Positions 52,106 through 60,321 are shown, counted from the stretch's first letter. The stretch is DNA of 64,000 nt from Cellulomonas sp. NS3 (GCF_024757985.1 NZ_CP103289.1:248001-312000); one strand, 5' to 3'. Numbers and translations are program-made. The notes: generated by a model from the sequence alone, not told the origin.

Positions 52106-53560
52106 GTGGCGGACACCTCGCAGGACACCCCCCGGGCGACGGCGACCGTCCCCGTCCCCCGTCGGCGCGTGCTCGCGTGGGCGCTGTGGGACTGGGGGTC
52201 GGCCGCGTTCCAGGCCGTCATCACGACGTTCGTGTTCACGCGGTGGATCACGTCCGACGCGTTCGTCGACCCGGCGACCGTCGCGGCCGCCGAGGCGGAG
52301 CCGGGGGGCGAGGGGCCGGCGAACGCGCTGCTCGACGCGGCGCTCGCGGACCACTCGGCGTGGCTCGGCTGGGGGCTCGCGGGCGCCGGGGTGCTGATCG
52401 CGCTGCTCGCCCCCGTGACCGGGTCGAGCGCCGACCGCACCGGGCGGCGCAAGCGCTGGCTCGGCATCCACACCGCGATCACGGTGCTCATCAGCATCTC
52501 GATGTTCTTCGTCACGCCCGACCCGGCCTCGCTCGAGCAGAACCTGCTGCTCGGCATCTTCCTGCTCGCCGTCGGGCACGTGTTCTTCGAGCTCGCGGGC
52601 GTCAACTACAACGCGATGCTCGCGCAGGTCTCGACGCCGGGCACCGTCGGCAAGGTCAGCGGCATCGGCTGGGGCGCCGGGTACGTCGGCGGCATCGTGC
52701 TGCTGCTCATCCTCTTCGTGGGGTTCATCAACCCCGACGTCGGCTGGTTCGGGGTCACGAGCGAGGACGGGCTCGACATCCGCGTCGCGGTGCTCGTCTC
52801 CGCGATCTGGTTCGGGATCTTCGCCCTGCCGGTGTTCTTCGCGGTGCCCGAGCTCCCCGTCGAGGGCCGGCCGCAGCGCCGCGGCGTCGTGGCCGCGTAC
52901 CGCTCGCTCGCCGCCGACGTGGTCCGCCTCTGGCGCACGAGCCGGCCCACGGTCGGCTTCCTCGTCGCGAGCGCCGTCTACCGCGACGGGCTCTCGGGCG
53001 TGTTCGTGTTCGGCGCGATCATCGCCTCGACGACGTTCGGGTTCTCCGCGGGCCAGGTCATCCAGTTCGCGATCGCCGCGAACGTCGTCGCCGGGCTCGC
53101 GACCGTCGCCGCGGGCTGGCTCGACGACCGGATCGGGCCGAAGGCGGTCGTGGTCGGCTCGCTCGTCGGGCTCGTGGTCGCGGGCACCGCGGTGTTCGTG
53201 CTGCACGACGCGGGCCAGCAGGCGTTCTGGGTGTTCGGGCTGCTGCTGTGCGTGTTCGTCGGGCCCGCGCAGTCCGCGAGCCGCTCGCTCCTCGCCCGCC
53301 TGAGCCCCGAGGGCCACGAGAGCGAGCTCTTCGGGCTGTACGCGACGACCGGGCGCGCCGCCGGCTTCCTCGCCTCGTTCGCGTTCTCGACGACCATCGC
53401 GGTCGCCGGCGCGCAGTACTGGGGCATCCTCGGCATCATGCTCGTGCTGCTGCTCGGGCTCGTGCTGCTGCTCCCGGTGAAGGTCGGCGGCCGGGGCGCG
53501 TCGGGCTCGGCCCGGCTGTCGGGTACCGCCCCCGACGACGCGCCGCACGGGGCACGATGA
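52106..53560 (+). CDS. UMF1/Atg22-type MFS transporter
   Basis: 484 residues. The family start RRVLAWALWDWGSAAFQAVI (ydWgnsaf-like) and FVFTRWIT mark the UMF1 (Atg22-like) group. Motif A is SSADRTGRRKRWLG; helix 5-6 region is FFELAGVNYNAMLAQVSTPG (hallmark fyNa.lp) and GYVGGIVLLLIL; the end is GPAQSASRSLLARLSPEGHE. Substrates are thought to be amino acids or sugars, unproven. Confidence 0.9.
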   Translation: MADTSQDTPRATATVPVPRRRVLAWALWDWGSAAFQAVITTFVFTRWITSDAFVDPATVAAAEAEPGGEGPANALLDAALADHSAWLGWGLAGAGVLIALLAPVTGSSADRTGRRKRWLGIHTAITVLISISMFFVTPDPASLEQNLLLGIFLLAVGHVFFELAGVNYNAMLAQVSTPGTVGKVSGIGWGAGYVGGIVLLLILFVGFINPDVGWFGVTSEDGLDIRVAVLVSAIWFGIFALPVFFAVPELPVEGRPQRRGVVAAYRSLAADVVRLWRTSRPTVGFLVASAVYRDGLSGVFVFGAIIASTTFGFSAGQVIQFAIAANVVAGLATVAAGWLDDRIGPKAVVVGSLVGLVVAGTAVFVLHDAGQQAFWVFGLLLCVFVGPAQSASRSLLARLSPEGHESELFGLYATTGRAAGFLASFAFSTTIAVAGAQYWGILGIMLVLLLGLVLLLPVKVGGRGASGSARLSGTAPDDAPHGAR

Positions 53561-53564
53561 CCTC

Positions 53565-54575
53565 GTGACCGACTGGCAGCACGACGCCCTCCCCGGGTGG
53601 CAGGCGCGCACGCTCGACCTGGGGGCCGACCAGGACGGCCCGCTGGTCGCGACGCTCGTGCGCCGCGCCCCGTCCGCCGCCGCCGACCCCGCCCCGCGCG
53701 GACCTGCGGTGCTGTACGTGCACGGCTACAACGACTACTTCTTCCAGACCCACCTCGCCGAGGCGTTCGAGGCCCACGGGTACACGTTCTACGCGCTCGA
53801 CCTGCGACGCTGCGGGCGCTCGATCCGCTCGTGGACGACCCCGCACTACTGCACCGACCTGCGCGAGTACGCCGAGGACCTCACGCTCGCGGCCCGGATC
53901 CTGCGTGACGAGCTCGGGCACGACCGGCTCGTCGTCAACGCGCACTCGACCGGCGGGCTCACCGCGAGCCTGTGGGCGCACAGCGTGCGGGAGACCGACC
54001 TGCTCGACGCGCTCGTGCTCAACTCCCCCTGGTTCGACCTCAACGCGCACTGGTTCGACCGGGTCGTCTCGACGCGTGTGCTCGACGCGCTCGGGCCGCT
54101 CGACCCGCACCGCGTGATCGGCGGTGGCCCGTCGGCGTACTCGCGGAGCCTGCACGTGAGCAACGGCGGCGAGTGGGAGTACGACCTCGCGCTCAAGCCG
54201 CCCGGGGGCTACCCGCCGCGCGCCGGCTGGCTGCGGGCCGTGCGCCGGGGTCACGCCCGGCTCTCGCGGGGGCTCGACACCCGGGTCCCCGTGCTCGTGT
54301 GCTCGGCGGCGCGCAGCGGGCCCAACAGCGAGGACAACCCGGACCTGCGCTGCTCCGACACGGTGCTCGACGTCCGCCAGATCGCGTACCGGGCACCGCT
54401 GCTCGGCGCCGACGTGACGTACGAGCCGATCGAGGGCGGCGTGCACGACCTCGCGCTGTCCGCGCGGCCCGCCCGGGACACGTACCTCGCGGTCCTGCTG
54501 GGCTGGCTCGACGCCCGGTCGCGGGAGTGGCGCATGCCCGTCCGCACGGCCAGCATGGAGCGCACGACGACCTGA
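53565..54575 (+). CDS. Alpha/beta hydrolase (serine hydrolase)
   Basis: 336 residues. The HG motif is VLYVHGYNDYFFQT, the nucleophile elbow is VVNAHSTGGLTASLW (S in AHSTGG), and the C-terminal His lies in EGGVHDLALSA. The cap region includes LNSPWFDLNAHWF. The group is the uncharacterised lysophospholipase-like serine hydrolases. GTG 53565 lies 4 bp after the MFS stop and may also have a leaderless promoter (CACGAT, then GACCTC). Confidence 0.88.
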   Translation: MTDWQHDALPGWQARTLDLGADQDGPLVATLVRRAPSAAADPAPRGPAVLYVHGYNDYFFQTHLAEAFEAHGYTFYALDLRRCGRSIRSWTTPHYCTDLREYAEDLTLAARILRDELGHDRLVVNAHSTGGLTASLWAHSVRETDLLDALVLNSPWFDLNAHWFDRVVSTRVLDALGPLDPHRVIGGGPSAYSRSLHVSNGGEWEYDLALKPPGGYPPRAGWLRAVRRGHARLSRGLDTRVPVLVCSAARSGPNSEDNPDLRCSDTVLDVRQIAYRAPLLGADVTYEPIEGGVHDLALSARPARDTYLAVLLGWLDARSREWRMPVRTASMERTTT

Positions 54576-54583
54576 GGAGCGAC

Positions 54584-54946
54584 ATGCCCGACCTGCAGAC
54601 CCTGACCTGGCGACACCTCGAGGCCGCGCAGCAGGCCCCGAACGGGCGCAGCGCGGAGCGGGTGGTGCACGACGGCGAGCTTCGGCAGACGGTCATCGCG
54701 CTCGCGGGCGGGCAGGAGCTCGGCGAGCACAACGCCCCGCACGCGGCGACGCTCCAGGTGCTCCACGGGCTCGTCCGGGTGACCTCCTCGAGCGGCGACG
54801 ACGACGTCACGCTCCCGACGGGCTCGCTGCACCAGATCACGCACGAGCGGCACGGCGTCACGGCCGTGGAGGACTCGGTGTTCCTGCTGACCACCGTCAC
54901 GGGGATCGACGAGCCCGCCGAGGAGCGGGAGGCCCGCACGAGCTGA
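54584..54946 (+). CDS. Small cupin-domain protein
   Basis: 120 residues, a single cupin barrel. Motif 1 is GQELGEHNAPHAATLQVLHG and motif 2 is LPTGSLHQITHERHGVTAV, with possible metal-binding His in both. Such cupins often bind a divalent metal and a small acid. GAGGAG spans the stop of the hydrolase gene and serves ATG 54584, so the two are cotranscribed. Confidence 0.88.
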   Translation: MPDLQTLTWRHLEAAQQAPNGRSAERVVHDGELRQTVIALAGGQELGEHNAPHAATLQVLHGLVRVTSSSGDDDVTLPTGSLHQITHERHGVTAVEDSVFLLTTVTGIDEPAEEREARTS

Positions 54947-55003
54947 CGCGCTCCGTGCGCGCGGGGCGCGACGACGCGCCCGACGGTCCGTGCGTGGCGG
55001 CGC

Positions 55004-55414
55004 TCAGCTCGCGGGCTGCGCGCGACGTGCGGGCCGCTGCGCGACCGGCGCGGGCTGGGCCGGTGCGTCGAGCCCCTCGTACGCCCCGGTGAACGGGATC
55101 GGCTGGATCACGTCGACGAGCACGTCGCCCGGCGCGACGAGGATGAAGTGGCGCTGCCCGAACTCCTCGGACCTCAGGTCGAGGGCGACCCGGCGGCCCT
55201 CGACGTTGACGAGGACGCCGCGGGCCGTCCCGCGGAAGGCCGGCGGGACGGTCGGGTGGGACCCGTCGAGTACGGCGAGCTCCCACGCGCCGGCGCGGAG
55301 CGAGACGTACCAGTCGCTCTCGAACGTGACCTCGCACCCGAACGCGCTGCGGAAGAACTCCGCCGTCTCGGCGACCCGGTCGCTCATGAGGACGGGGTAG
55401 ATGCTCGTGACCAT
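55004..55414 (-). CDS. VOC-family protein (glyoxalase/bleomycin-resistance fold)
   Basis: 136 residues. The fold is seen in IYPVLMSDRVAETAEFFRSAFGCEVTF (split here), SDWYVSLRAGAWELAVLD and FILVAPGDVLVDVIQPIPF. A basic Ala/Arg tail (QPAPVAQRPARRAQPAS) ends it. AAAGGAG lies 7 nt upstream of ATG 55414. It is divergent from the TetR gene and shares its operators. Confidence 0.87.
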   Translation of the reverse strand: MVTSIYPVLMSDRVAETAEFFRSAFGCEVTFESDWYVSLRAGAWELAVLDGSHPTVPPAFRGTARGVLVNVEGRRVALDLRSEEFGQRHFILVAPGDVLVDVIQPIPFTGAYEGLDAPAQPAPVAQRPARRAQPAS

Positions 55415-55423
55415 CGGGCTCTC

Positions 55424-55483
55424 CTTTACGTGCACGGTGTACGTATCGACACCGGCTACGATACATACACGGTGCACGTAAAG
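55424..55483. promoter_or_regulatory. Large TetR double operator (25-bp inverted repeats)
   Basis: Two 25-bp arms (55424-55448 and 55459-55483) are inverted copies that differ at only two positions, separated by 10 nt. Each arm is itself nearly palindromic (TACGTGCAC-n-GTGTACGTA), so two dimer sites are likely. They fill the gap between the VOC and tetR genes; the left arm overlaps the VOC ribosome-binding site region. Confidence 0.8.
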
Positions 55484-55499
55484 CGAGGGGGCCGGCAGG

Positions 55500-56066
55500 A
55501 TGCCACGGGCGAGCCGCGAGGCCAGCGAGCGGACCGAGCGGGAGATCCGCGCCCAGGCGCGCCGTCTCCTCGTGCGCGACGGGTACGCCGCGCTGCGCGT
55601 CGACGACGTCGCCGCCGCCGCTGGGGTCACGCGCGGCGCGGTCTACCACCACTTCGAGAACAAGCAGGGCCTGTTCGTCGCGGTCCTCGCCGACGTGCAC
55701 GAGTCCGTCGCCGCCGCGGTGGCCGACGCCGCGACGGGCGAGGGGTGGGACGCGCTCGACGCGGGATGCGTCGCGTTCCTGCGGGCGAGCGTCGCACCCG
55801 ACGTCCGTCGGGTCCTGCTGACCGACGGTCCCGCGGTCCTCGGCTGGCAGGAGTGGCGCCGGCTCGACGCGCAGGGCTCCCAGCGCCTGCTCCGGGAGGG
55901 CCTCGATGCGCTCGACGACCTCGCAGTGGACGTCGGCGCGGCGACGGCCGTCCTCAGCGGCGCGATGAACGAGCTCGCGCTCTGGCTCGCGGACGGGGGC
56001 AGCACGGAGGTCGCGCTCGCGACGCTGCGCCACGTCCTGCACGGGTTGCGGGCGAGCGGGCGCTGA
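55500..56066 (+). CDS. TetR-family transcriptional regulator
   Basis: 188 residues. The TetR helix-turn-helix is REIRAQARRLLVRDGYAALR and VDDVAAAAGVTRGAVYHHFENKQGL. The C-terminal domain has a family-like LTDGPAVLGWQEWRRLDAQG segment, which places it with TetR proteins that use the TetR_C_33-like ligand pocket. It likely represses itself and the VOC gene through the double operator. ATG 55500 follows GCGAGGGGG. Confidence 0.9.
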   Translation: MPRASREASERTEREIRAQARRLLVRDGYAALRVDDVAAAAGVTRGAVYHHFENKQGLFVAVLADVHESVAAAVADAATGEGWDALDAGCVAFLRASVAPDVRRVLLTDGPAVLGWQEWRRLDAQGSQRLLREGLDALDDLAVDVGAATAVLSGAMNELALWLADGGSTEVALATLRHVLHGLRASGR

Positions 56067-56236
56067 CGCGTCCCGACCGACCGGGACGGGGCGTCGGCCG
56101 GTCCCGCCGTGAGGCGTCCCGTCGGACCGCGGGCTCGCGAGGCGTTCCCGCCGGAAACGGCCGCCCGATCCGGCAGGATGACGGGCGGACCGCGCGGAGG
56201 CAGCCGCGCGGCCGCAGGGGGTCGAAGGGATCCGAC

Positions 56237-58339
56237 GTGGGCGTCGTGGTGCAGCGTGGTGTGCAGGGCCGAGCAGGGGACGCGGGAGCCGGGACGACGC
56301 AGACCGGGAGTGCGGTCGCCGGACGCGCGGACGGCGGACGCGGGGTGGCCGCGCGCGGGACGGCCGGGTGCGGGACGGCCGGGCGGCGGGTCGCGGCGGT
56401 GCTCGGTGCGGTGCTCGCGCTCGGGTGGGTCACGGGGTGCACGCCCGAGGGGCCCGACCCGAAGGTGACCGCCGACGCGCTCGCGGAGGCCCTGACGACG
56501 GGCACGTTCGACGACGTGACGCTCACCGGTGCGACCGCCGCCGAGGCCGCCGCGCAGCGCACCGCCGCGTTCGAGGGGCTCGCGCCCTGGCAGCCCACGG
56601 TGACCGCCGGGAAGCCCCAGGTCGACGAGGAGGAGCCGGAGCAGGCGACCGCGACGCTCACCTACACGTGGGACGTCGACGCGAGCGACACCGACTGGAC
56701 GTACGAGACGACCGCGCGCCTGACCCGCGTCGGGGACGAGTGGCAGGCCGCCTGGTCGTCCTACCTCCTGGCGCGCGACCTCGTGCCCGGCGAGACGCTG
56801 ACCGTGCGCCGCACCCCCGCCGCGCGCGCGGACGTGCTCGGCGCCGACGGCGAGCCGATCGTCACGAGCCGCGACGTGTTCAGGATCGGCATCGACAAGA
56901 CGCGGGTCGCCCCGCCCGAGCAGCCCGCCGCCGCCGAGGGGCTCGCGACGGCCCTCGAGATGGACCCGGTCGCGTACGCCGCGCAGGTCGCCGCCGCCGG
57001 CGAGAAGGCGTTCGTGCAGGCGATCGTCGTGCGTGCGGGCGACCCGGCGTACGACCCCGACGCGCTCGGCGCGCTGCCCGGCGTCAACGTCGTGGCCGGC
57101 ACGCTGCCGCTCGCCCCGACCCGACGCTTCGCCCGCCCGCTGCTGGGCACCGTCGGCGAGGCGACCGCCGAGATCGTCGAGGAGTCGCAGGGCGCCGTCG
57201 CGGCCGGGGACGTCGCCGGGCTGAGCGGCCTGCAGCGGCAGTACGACGCACAGCTGCGCGGACTGCCCGGGCTCGCGGTCGTCGCGGTCGCCGCGGACGG
57301 CGTCGCCGAGCGCGAGCTCTTCCGCTCGGAGCCCGTCGCCGGGCAGCCGCTCGTCACGACGCTCGACGTCCGGCTGCAGGATGCGGCGGAGGCGATCCTC
57401 GAGCCCCTCGAGGTGCCGTCCGCGATCGTCGCGCTCCGCCCGTCGACGGGCGACGTGCTCGTCGCCGCGAGCGGTCCGGGCAGCGCGGGGCTGTCGACCG
57501 CGACGGTCGGCAAGTACGCGCCCGGCTCGACGCTCAAGGTCGCGACGTCGCTCGCGCTGCTGCGCGCGGGGCTGACCCCCGACTCGACGCTGAGCTGCCC
57601 GCCGACCGTCTCGGTCGAGGGCCGCGAGTTCCGCAACTACCCCGGCTACCCTGCGGACGCGATCGGCGACATCCCGTTGCGCTCGGCGCTCGCGAACTCC
57701 TGCAACACGGCGTTCATCGGGGCGCGGGACCAGGTGCCGCAGGAGGCGCTCGCGTCGGCCGCGGCGTCGCTCGGCCTCGGTGCGTCCGCCGACGTCGGCT
57801 TCCCGGCGTTCCTCGGGGCCGTCCCCGCGGAGTCCGAGGGGACCGACCACGCGGCGTCGATGATCGGGCAGGGCCGCACCGAGGCGTCGCCGCTCGCGAT
57901 GGCCCGGGTCGCCGCGTCGGTCGGTGCGGGCGCCCTCGTGACCCCGCGCCTCGTGGTCCCGCCGGAGGGCGGGACGGTCGCCCCGGACGCGGGGGCCGAG
58001 GACGCCGGCGCGTCCGCCGCACCGTCGGAGGCCGCCGCCACCAGCACGTCGACGCCCGTCCCCCTCACCTCGGCCGAGGCCGAGGCGCTGCGGGGCATGA
58101 TGCGCGCGTTCGTGACCGAGGGCGGCGGGGACTTCCTGCAGGACACGCCCGGCGGCGAGGTGCTCGCGAAGAGCGGCACCGCGCAGTTCGGTCCGGTGGA
58201 CGCCCTGCAGAACCACGCGTGGATGATCGCGGTCCAGGGCGACCTCGCGGTCGCGGTGTTCGTCGAGGTCGGCGACTACGGCTCGACGACGTCGGGCCCG
58301 CTGCTCGAGGCCTTCCTGGCGGCGGTCCACGGCGGCTGA
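56237..58339 (+). CDS. Penicillin-binding protein (class B transpeptidase, lipoprotein)
   Basis: 700 residues. A lipobox VTGC (C68) follows a hydrophobic stretch. Residues ~75-180 form an NTF2-like/MecA_N domain (LTYTWDVDASDTDWTYETTA), then a dimerisation part (~185-400). The transpeptidase domain holds S431-TLK (catalytic), S488-CN and K645-SGT. The domain layout is that of PBP2a/PBP3-like enzymes of actinobacteria that crosslink peptidoglycan. GTG 56237 is preceded by GAAGGGA; GTG 56345 would give a shorter signal and is possible. Confidence 0.92.
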   Translation: MGVVVQRGVQGRAGDAGAGTTQTGSAVAGRADGGRGVAARGTAGCGTAGRRVAAVLGAVLALGWVTGCTPEGPDPKVTADALAEALTTGTFDDVTLTGATAAEAAAQRTAAFEGLAPWQPTVTAGKPQVDEEEPEQATATLTYTWDVDASDTDWTYETTARLTRVGDEWQAAWSSYLLARDLVPGETLTVRRTPAARADVLGADGEPIVTSRDVFRIGIDKTRVAPPEQPAAAEGLATALEMDPVAYAAQVAAAGEKAFVQAIVVRAGDPAYDPDALGALPGVNVVAGTLPLAPTRRFARPLLGTVGEATAEIVEESQGAVAAGDVAGLSGLQRQYDAQLRGLPGLAVVAVAADGVAERELFRSEPVAGQPLVTTLDVRLQDAAEAILEPLEVPSAIVALRPSTGDVLVAASGPGSAGLSTATVGKYAPGSTLKVATSLALLRAGLTPDSTLSCPPTVSVEGREFRNYPGYPADAIGDIPLRSALANSCNTAFIGARDQVPQEALASAAASLGLGASADVGFPAFLGAVPAESEGTDHAASMIGQGRTEASPLAMARVAASVGAGALVTPRLVVPPEGGTVAPDAGAEDAGASAAPSEAAATSTSTPVPLTSAEAEALRGMMRAFVTEGGGDFLQDTPGGEVLAKSGTAQFGPVDALQNHAWMIAVQGDLAVAVFVEVGDYGSTTSGPLLEAFLAAVHGG

Positions 58340-58605
58340 CCCGGGCGGGGCGGTCCGGCGCGGAACAGCGCGACGGCCTCGTCGACGACCGTCTGCGCCG
58401 CGCGGGCCAGCTCGTCGCCCGTCGGGGCCGCCGTCCCGGCGCGGCGCGCGGTCCACACCGCGACCAGCGCGGCGCGTGCGGTGGCGGGCTCGACCGACGG
58501 CACCGCCTCGAGGAGCGCAGGGACGAGCCAGTCGACGTCGACGGTCCCGGTGGGCGGCGCGAAGACGCGCTCCCCGCTCACCCAGTCGGTCGGCCCGGCG
58601 CTCAT
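58276..58605 (-). CDS. Small protein of unknown function, antisense to PBP 3' end
   Basis: 109 residues, Ala/Pro/Val-rich, no membrane helix. The segment TDWVSGERVFAPPTGTVDVDWLVPALLEAVPS looks globular (shown split: TDWVSGERVFAPP, DVDWLVPALLEAV), and codon use looks normal. ATG 58605 follows a GAGACT box by 6 nt, supporting a leaderless start. Its last 64 nt overlap the PBP gene tail on the opposite strand. Function unknown. Confidence 0.5.
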   Translation of the reverse strand: MSAGPTDWVSGERVFAPPTGTVDVDWLVPALLEAVPSVEPATARAALVAVWTARRAGTAAPTGDELARAAQTVVDEAVALFRAGPPRPGQPPWTAARKASSSGPDVVEP

Positions 58606-58755
58606 CCGGGCAGTCTCGCAGCGTCCGGCAGGTCGCGCCCGGCGCAGCGTGCGCACGTCGGCCTGTCGTTCGTCGACCGCGTCGAGAACCGCCGGGCCGC
58701 GCTCGGCGGGTCGCCGGGGAGACCGTCGAGTCGCCGCTCCCCGAGGCGTGGCGCC

Positions 58756-59589
58756 TCAGCGCAGCCGCTCGGCGATGCGCGGCGCCTCGGCGGTGAGCCA
58801 TCGCTCCGCGCGCGGCCCGCGCTCCTGGACGCCCTCGTCCCACCAGCGTCGGAACACCGGGTCGACCTCCGCCGCCGCCCGCATCCGCGCGGTCGAGCGG
58901 CGCGCACGCCACAGCGCCCGCGGGACGACGAGGGCGCGCTGCTCGGCCGTCATCCCGTAGGCGTCGGCGAAGACGCGCACGCGCTCGGCGGCGTCGGCGT
59001 CGGCCAGCGCCGGGCTGCGGTCGACGGGGTCGACCAGCGGCGCCCACCAGTGCAGGGCGTTGACCGCGTCGGCGACGCGCGTCGTGGGCTGGGCGAGGTC
59101 GAAGTCGATGAACGCCACCGGCAGGCCGTCCCGGAAGACGACGTTGCCGGGGCAGTAGTCCTGGTGCGCGACGAGCACCGGCTCGGGCGGTGCGCCGGGC
59201 GGCGCCCCGTCGGTGGGGGAGGGCCGGGTCGTCGGGCCTCCGGGAAGGTCGCCCCAGACGGCGTCGGCGGGCGGCTCCCAGCCCTCGGCGGCGTCGTGCG
59301 CGCGGCGGACGAGGCGGGCCAGCGTCGTGAGCGCGTCGTGGGTCACGGCCCAGTCGGGCAGCGGCGGGACCGGGACGTCACCGGGGACGAACGAGAGCAC
59401 CTCGCGACCCTGCTCGTCGTAGCCGAGGGGGAGGGGCGCGGCGTCGAACCCGCGGGCGTGCAGGTGGGCGAGGAGCGCCTGGACGGTCGCGGTGAAGGGC
59501 CGCACCGGGCGGCGGACGGTGTCGCCGCGGCGCGCGACGTGCGTGACGCCGTCGGCGGCGAGGACCAGCTCCGGCTCGTCGGCGTCCAC
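58756..59589 (-). CDS. Phosphotransferase-family protein (APH/choline-kinase fold)
   Basis: 277 residues. The catalytic loop is VLVAHQDYCPGNVVFRD (HxD...N) and the metal site is VAFIDFDLAQPTTRVAD. The N-lobe has VRRPVRPFTATVQALLAHLH. It belongs to the aminoglycoside phosphotransferase superfamily in the broad sense; substrate unknown. GTG 59589 is 6 nt after a TAGCCT box (leaderless). Confidence 0.85.
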   Translation of the reverse strand: MDADEPELVLAADGVTHVARRGDTVRRPVRPFTATVQALLAHLHARGFDAAPLPLGYDEQGREVLSFVPGDVPVPPLPDWAVTHDALTTLARLVRRAHDAAEGWEPPADAVWGDLPGGPTTRPSPTDGAPPGAPPEPVLVAHQDYCPGNVVFRDGLPVAFIDFDLAQPTTRVADAVNALHWWAPLVDPVDRSPALADADAAERVRVFADAYGMTAEQRALVVPRALWRARRSTARMRAAAEVDPVFRRWWDEGVQERGPRAERWLTAEAPRIAERLR

Positions 59590-59595
59590 CTGGCC

Positions 59596-59601
59596 AGGCT
59601 A
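59596..59601 (-). promoter_or_regulatory. -10 box for leaderless phosphotransferase gene
   Basis: On the minus strand TAGCCT is followed by GGCCAG and GTG 59589, so the transcript starts at or next to the start codon. Confidence 0.5.
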
Positions 59602-59842
59602 GCGAGGCCGGTCCGGGGGCTCGGCGCGATCGCTGCCCTGGCGACGTCCAGACCGTGGGGCCGGCTCGACCCGGCGTGGGCGCTGCGTCGCCGCGCGCCG
59701 ACCTCAGGGCCGGGGGTGCCGGGGTGGTGGTGCGGACGGTCCCCCCTGCGGGCCGTCCGCACCACTCTCCCCGGTCGGACCGCGCCGAGCGGCCCGACAC
59801 TGAGAGATGTCCGGCACCGGCCCTCGTCTCACAGTCAACGGG

Positions 59843-59858
59843 TGTGACTTGAGTCACA
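59843..59858. promoter_or_regulatory. Perfect CRP-type site TGTGACTTGAGTCACA
   Basis: TGTGA-N6-TCACA with perfect symmetry matches the consensus of CRP and the actinobacterial GlxR/Crp cAMP-binding regulators. It lies in the 510-bp gap between the phosphotransferase gene and the riboswitch ORF, ~150 nt upstream of the riboswitch promoter candidate. The remainder of the gap upstream of 59840 shows nothing else I can name. Confidence 0.7.
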
Positions 59859-59969
59859 TCATACGACGACTCCACGACCGGGCGACATCGTTGTCCCACG
59901 TCACGCAGGCGCGCCGTGCGCCGAGCGGGTGAAACGGGGCTATGTCCGGCTTCGAGTGGCACGGAGGCC

Positions 59970-59998
59970 TTCCACGCGCTCTCATAGTCCTCTAATGT
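59970..59998 (+). promoter_or_regulatory. Promoter candidate for the riboswitch RNA
   Basis: TTCCAC (59970-59975) and TAATGT (59993-59998) lie 17 nt apart. The -10 would start transcription near 60005, at the 5' edge of the aptamer. The -35 match is weak; the -10 stands in an AT-rich patch. Confidence 0.4.
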
Positions 59999-60007
59999 CT
60001 CCTCTGT

Positions 60008-60084
60008 CAGCGAACAGGCAAACCCTCCGCAAGGAGGGGACGCAAAGCCACGGGACCCACGCAGGTCAGCCGGGCTACCGAACG
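60008..60084 (+). promoter_or_regulatory. Cyclic-di-GMP-I (GEMM-I) riboswitch
   Basis: The aptamer core is complete: AGGCAAACC, the first stem CCCTCC-GCAA-GGAGGG with a GNRA tetraloop, the conserved GGGACGCAAAGCCACGGG, the second stem, and the 3' element AGCCGGGCTACCG. All parts match the GEMM-I consensus in order and spacing. It ends ~16 nt before ATG 60100, so c-di-GMP binding probably controls translation or termination of the small ORF. Confidence 0.9.
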
Positions 60085-60099
60085 AAATGGATGTGCCTC

Positions 60100-60267
60100 A
60101 TGGACCAGCGTGGATTCTTCGGCCAGTACGAGCCCGCCGAGACCGACTCGCCCCGCCCCGACCGCGACACCGCGCCCGCCGCGCGTCTCGCCTCGTGGGC
60201 CCGCATGGCCGCCGTCCGCTCCGCGCGTCACGACCTCGTGCCGACGCAGCGCGAGTACGCCGCCTGA
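60100..60267 (+). CDS. 55-residue protein under c-di-GMP riboswitch control
   Basis: ATG 60100 (or 60091, adding MCL) opens a 55-residue frame: MDQRGFFGQYEPAETDSPRP, then an Arg/Ala-rich helix (LASWARMAAVRSARHD) and VPTQREYAA. It has no signal peptide, membrane helix or known domain. It is the only ORF between the riboswitch and a perfect 13-bp terminator hairpin 24 nt after its stop, so it is the evident target. It could be a small regulator or an adaptor; nothing in the sequence decides this. Confidence 0.7.
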   Translation: MDQRGFFGQYEPAETDSPRPDRDTAPAARLASWARMAAVRSARHDLVPTQREYAA

Positions 60268-60291
60268 GCGCACCCCGCTCCTCTCCCGACC

Positions 60292-60321
60292 CAGGGCAGC
60301 ACGCACCCGCGTGCTGCCCTG
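60292..60321 (+). terminator. Perfect 13-bp terminator hairpin
   Basis: CAGGGCAGCACGC, loop ACCC and GCGTGCTGCCCTG form a perfect stem directly after the small riboswitch-controlled ORF, closing it as a single-gene transcript. Confidence 0.8.

Noticed and set aside
55643-59047. 1,134-residue open frame on the minus strand over the PBP gene
   Set aside because: It has no domain motif, is Arg/Pro-rich and lies opposite a well-supported PBP gene.
60008-60084. ydaO-type c-di-AMP riboswitch, which is common before actinobacterial wall-lytic genes
   Set aside because: The conserved sequence blocks (AGGCAAACC, GACGCAAAGCCACGGG, AGCCGGG) are those of GEMM-I, not of the ydaO motif.
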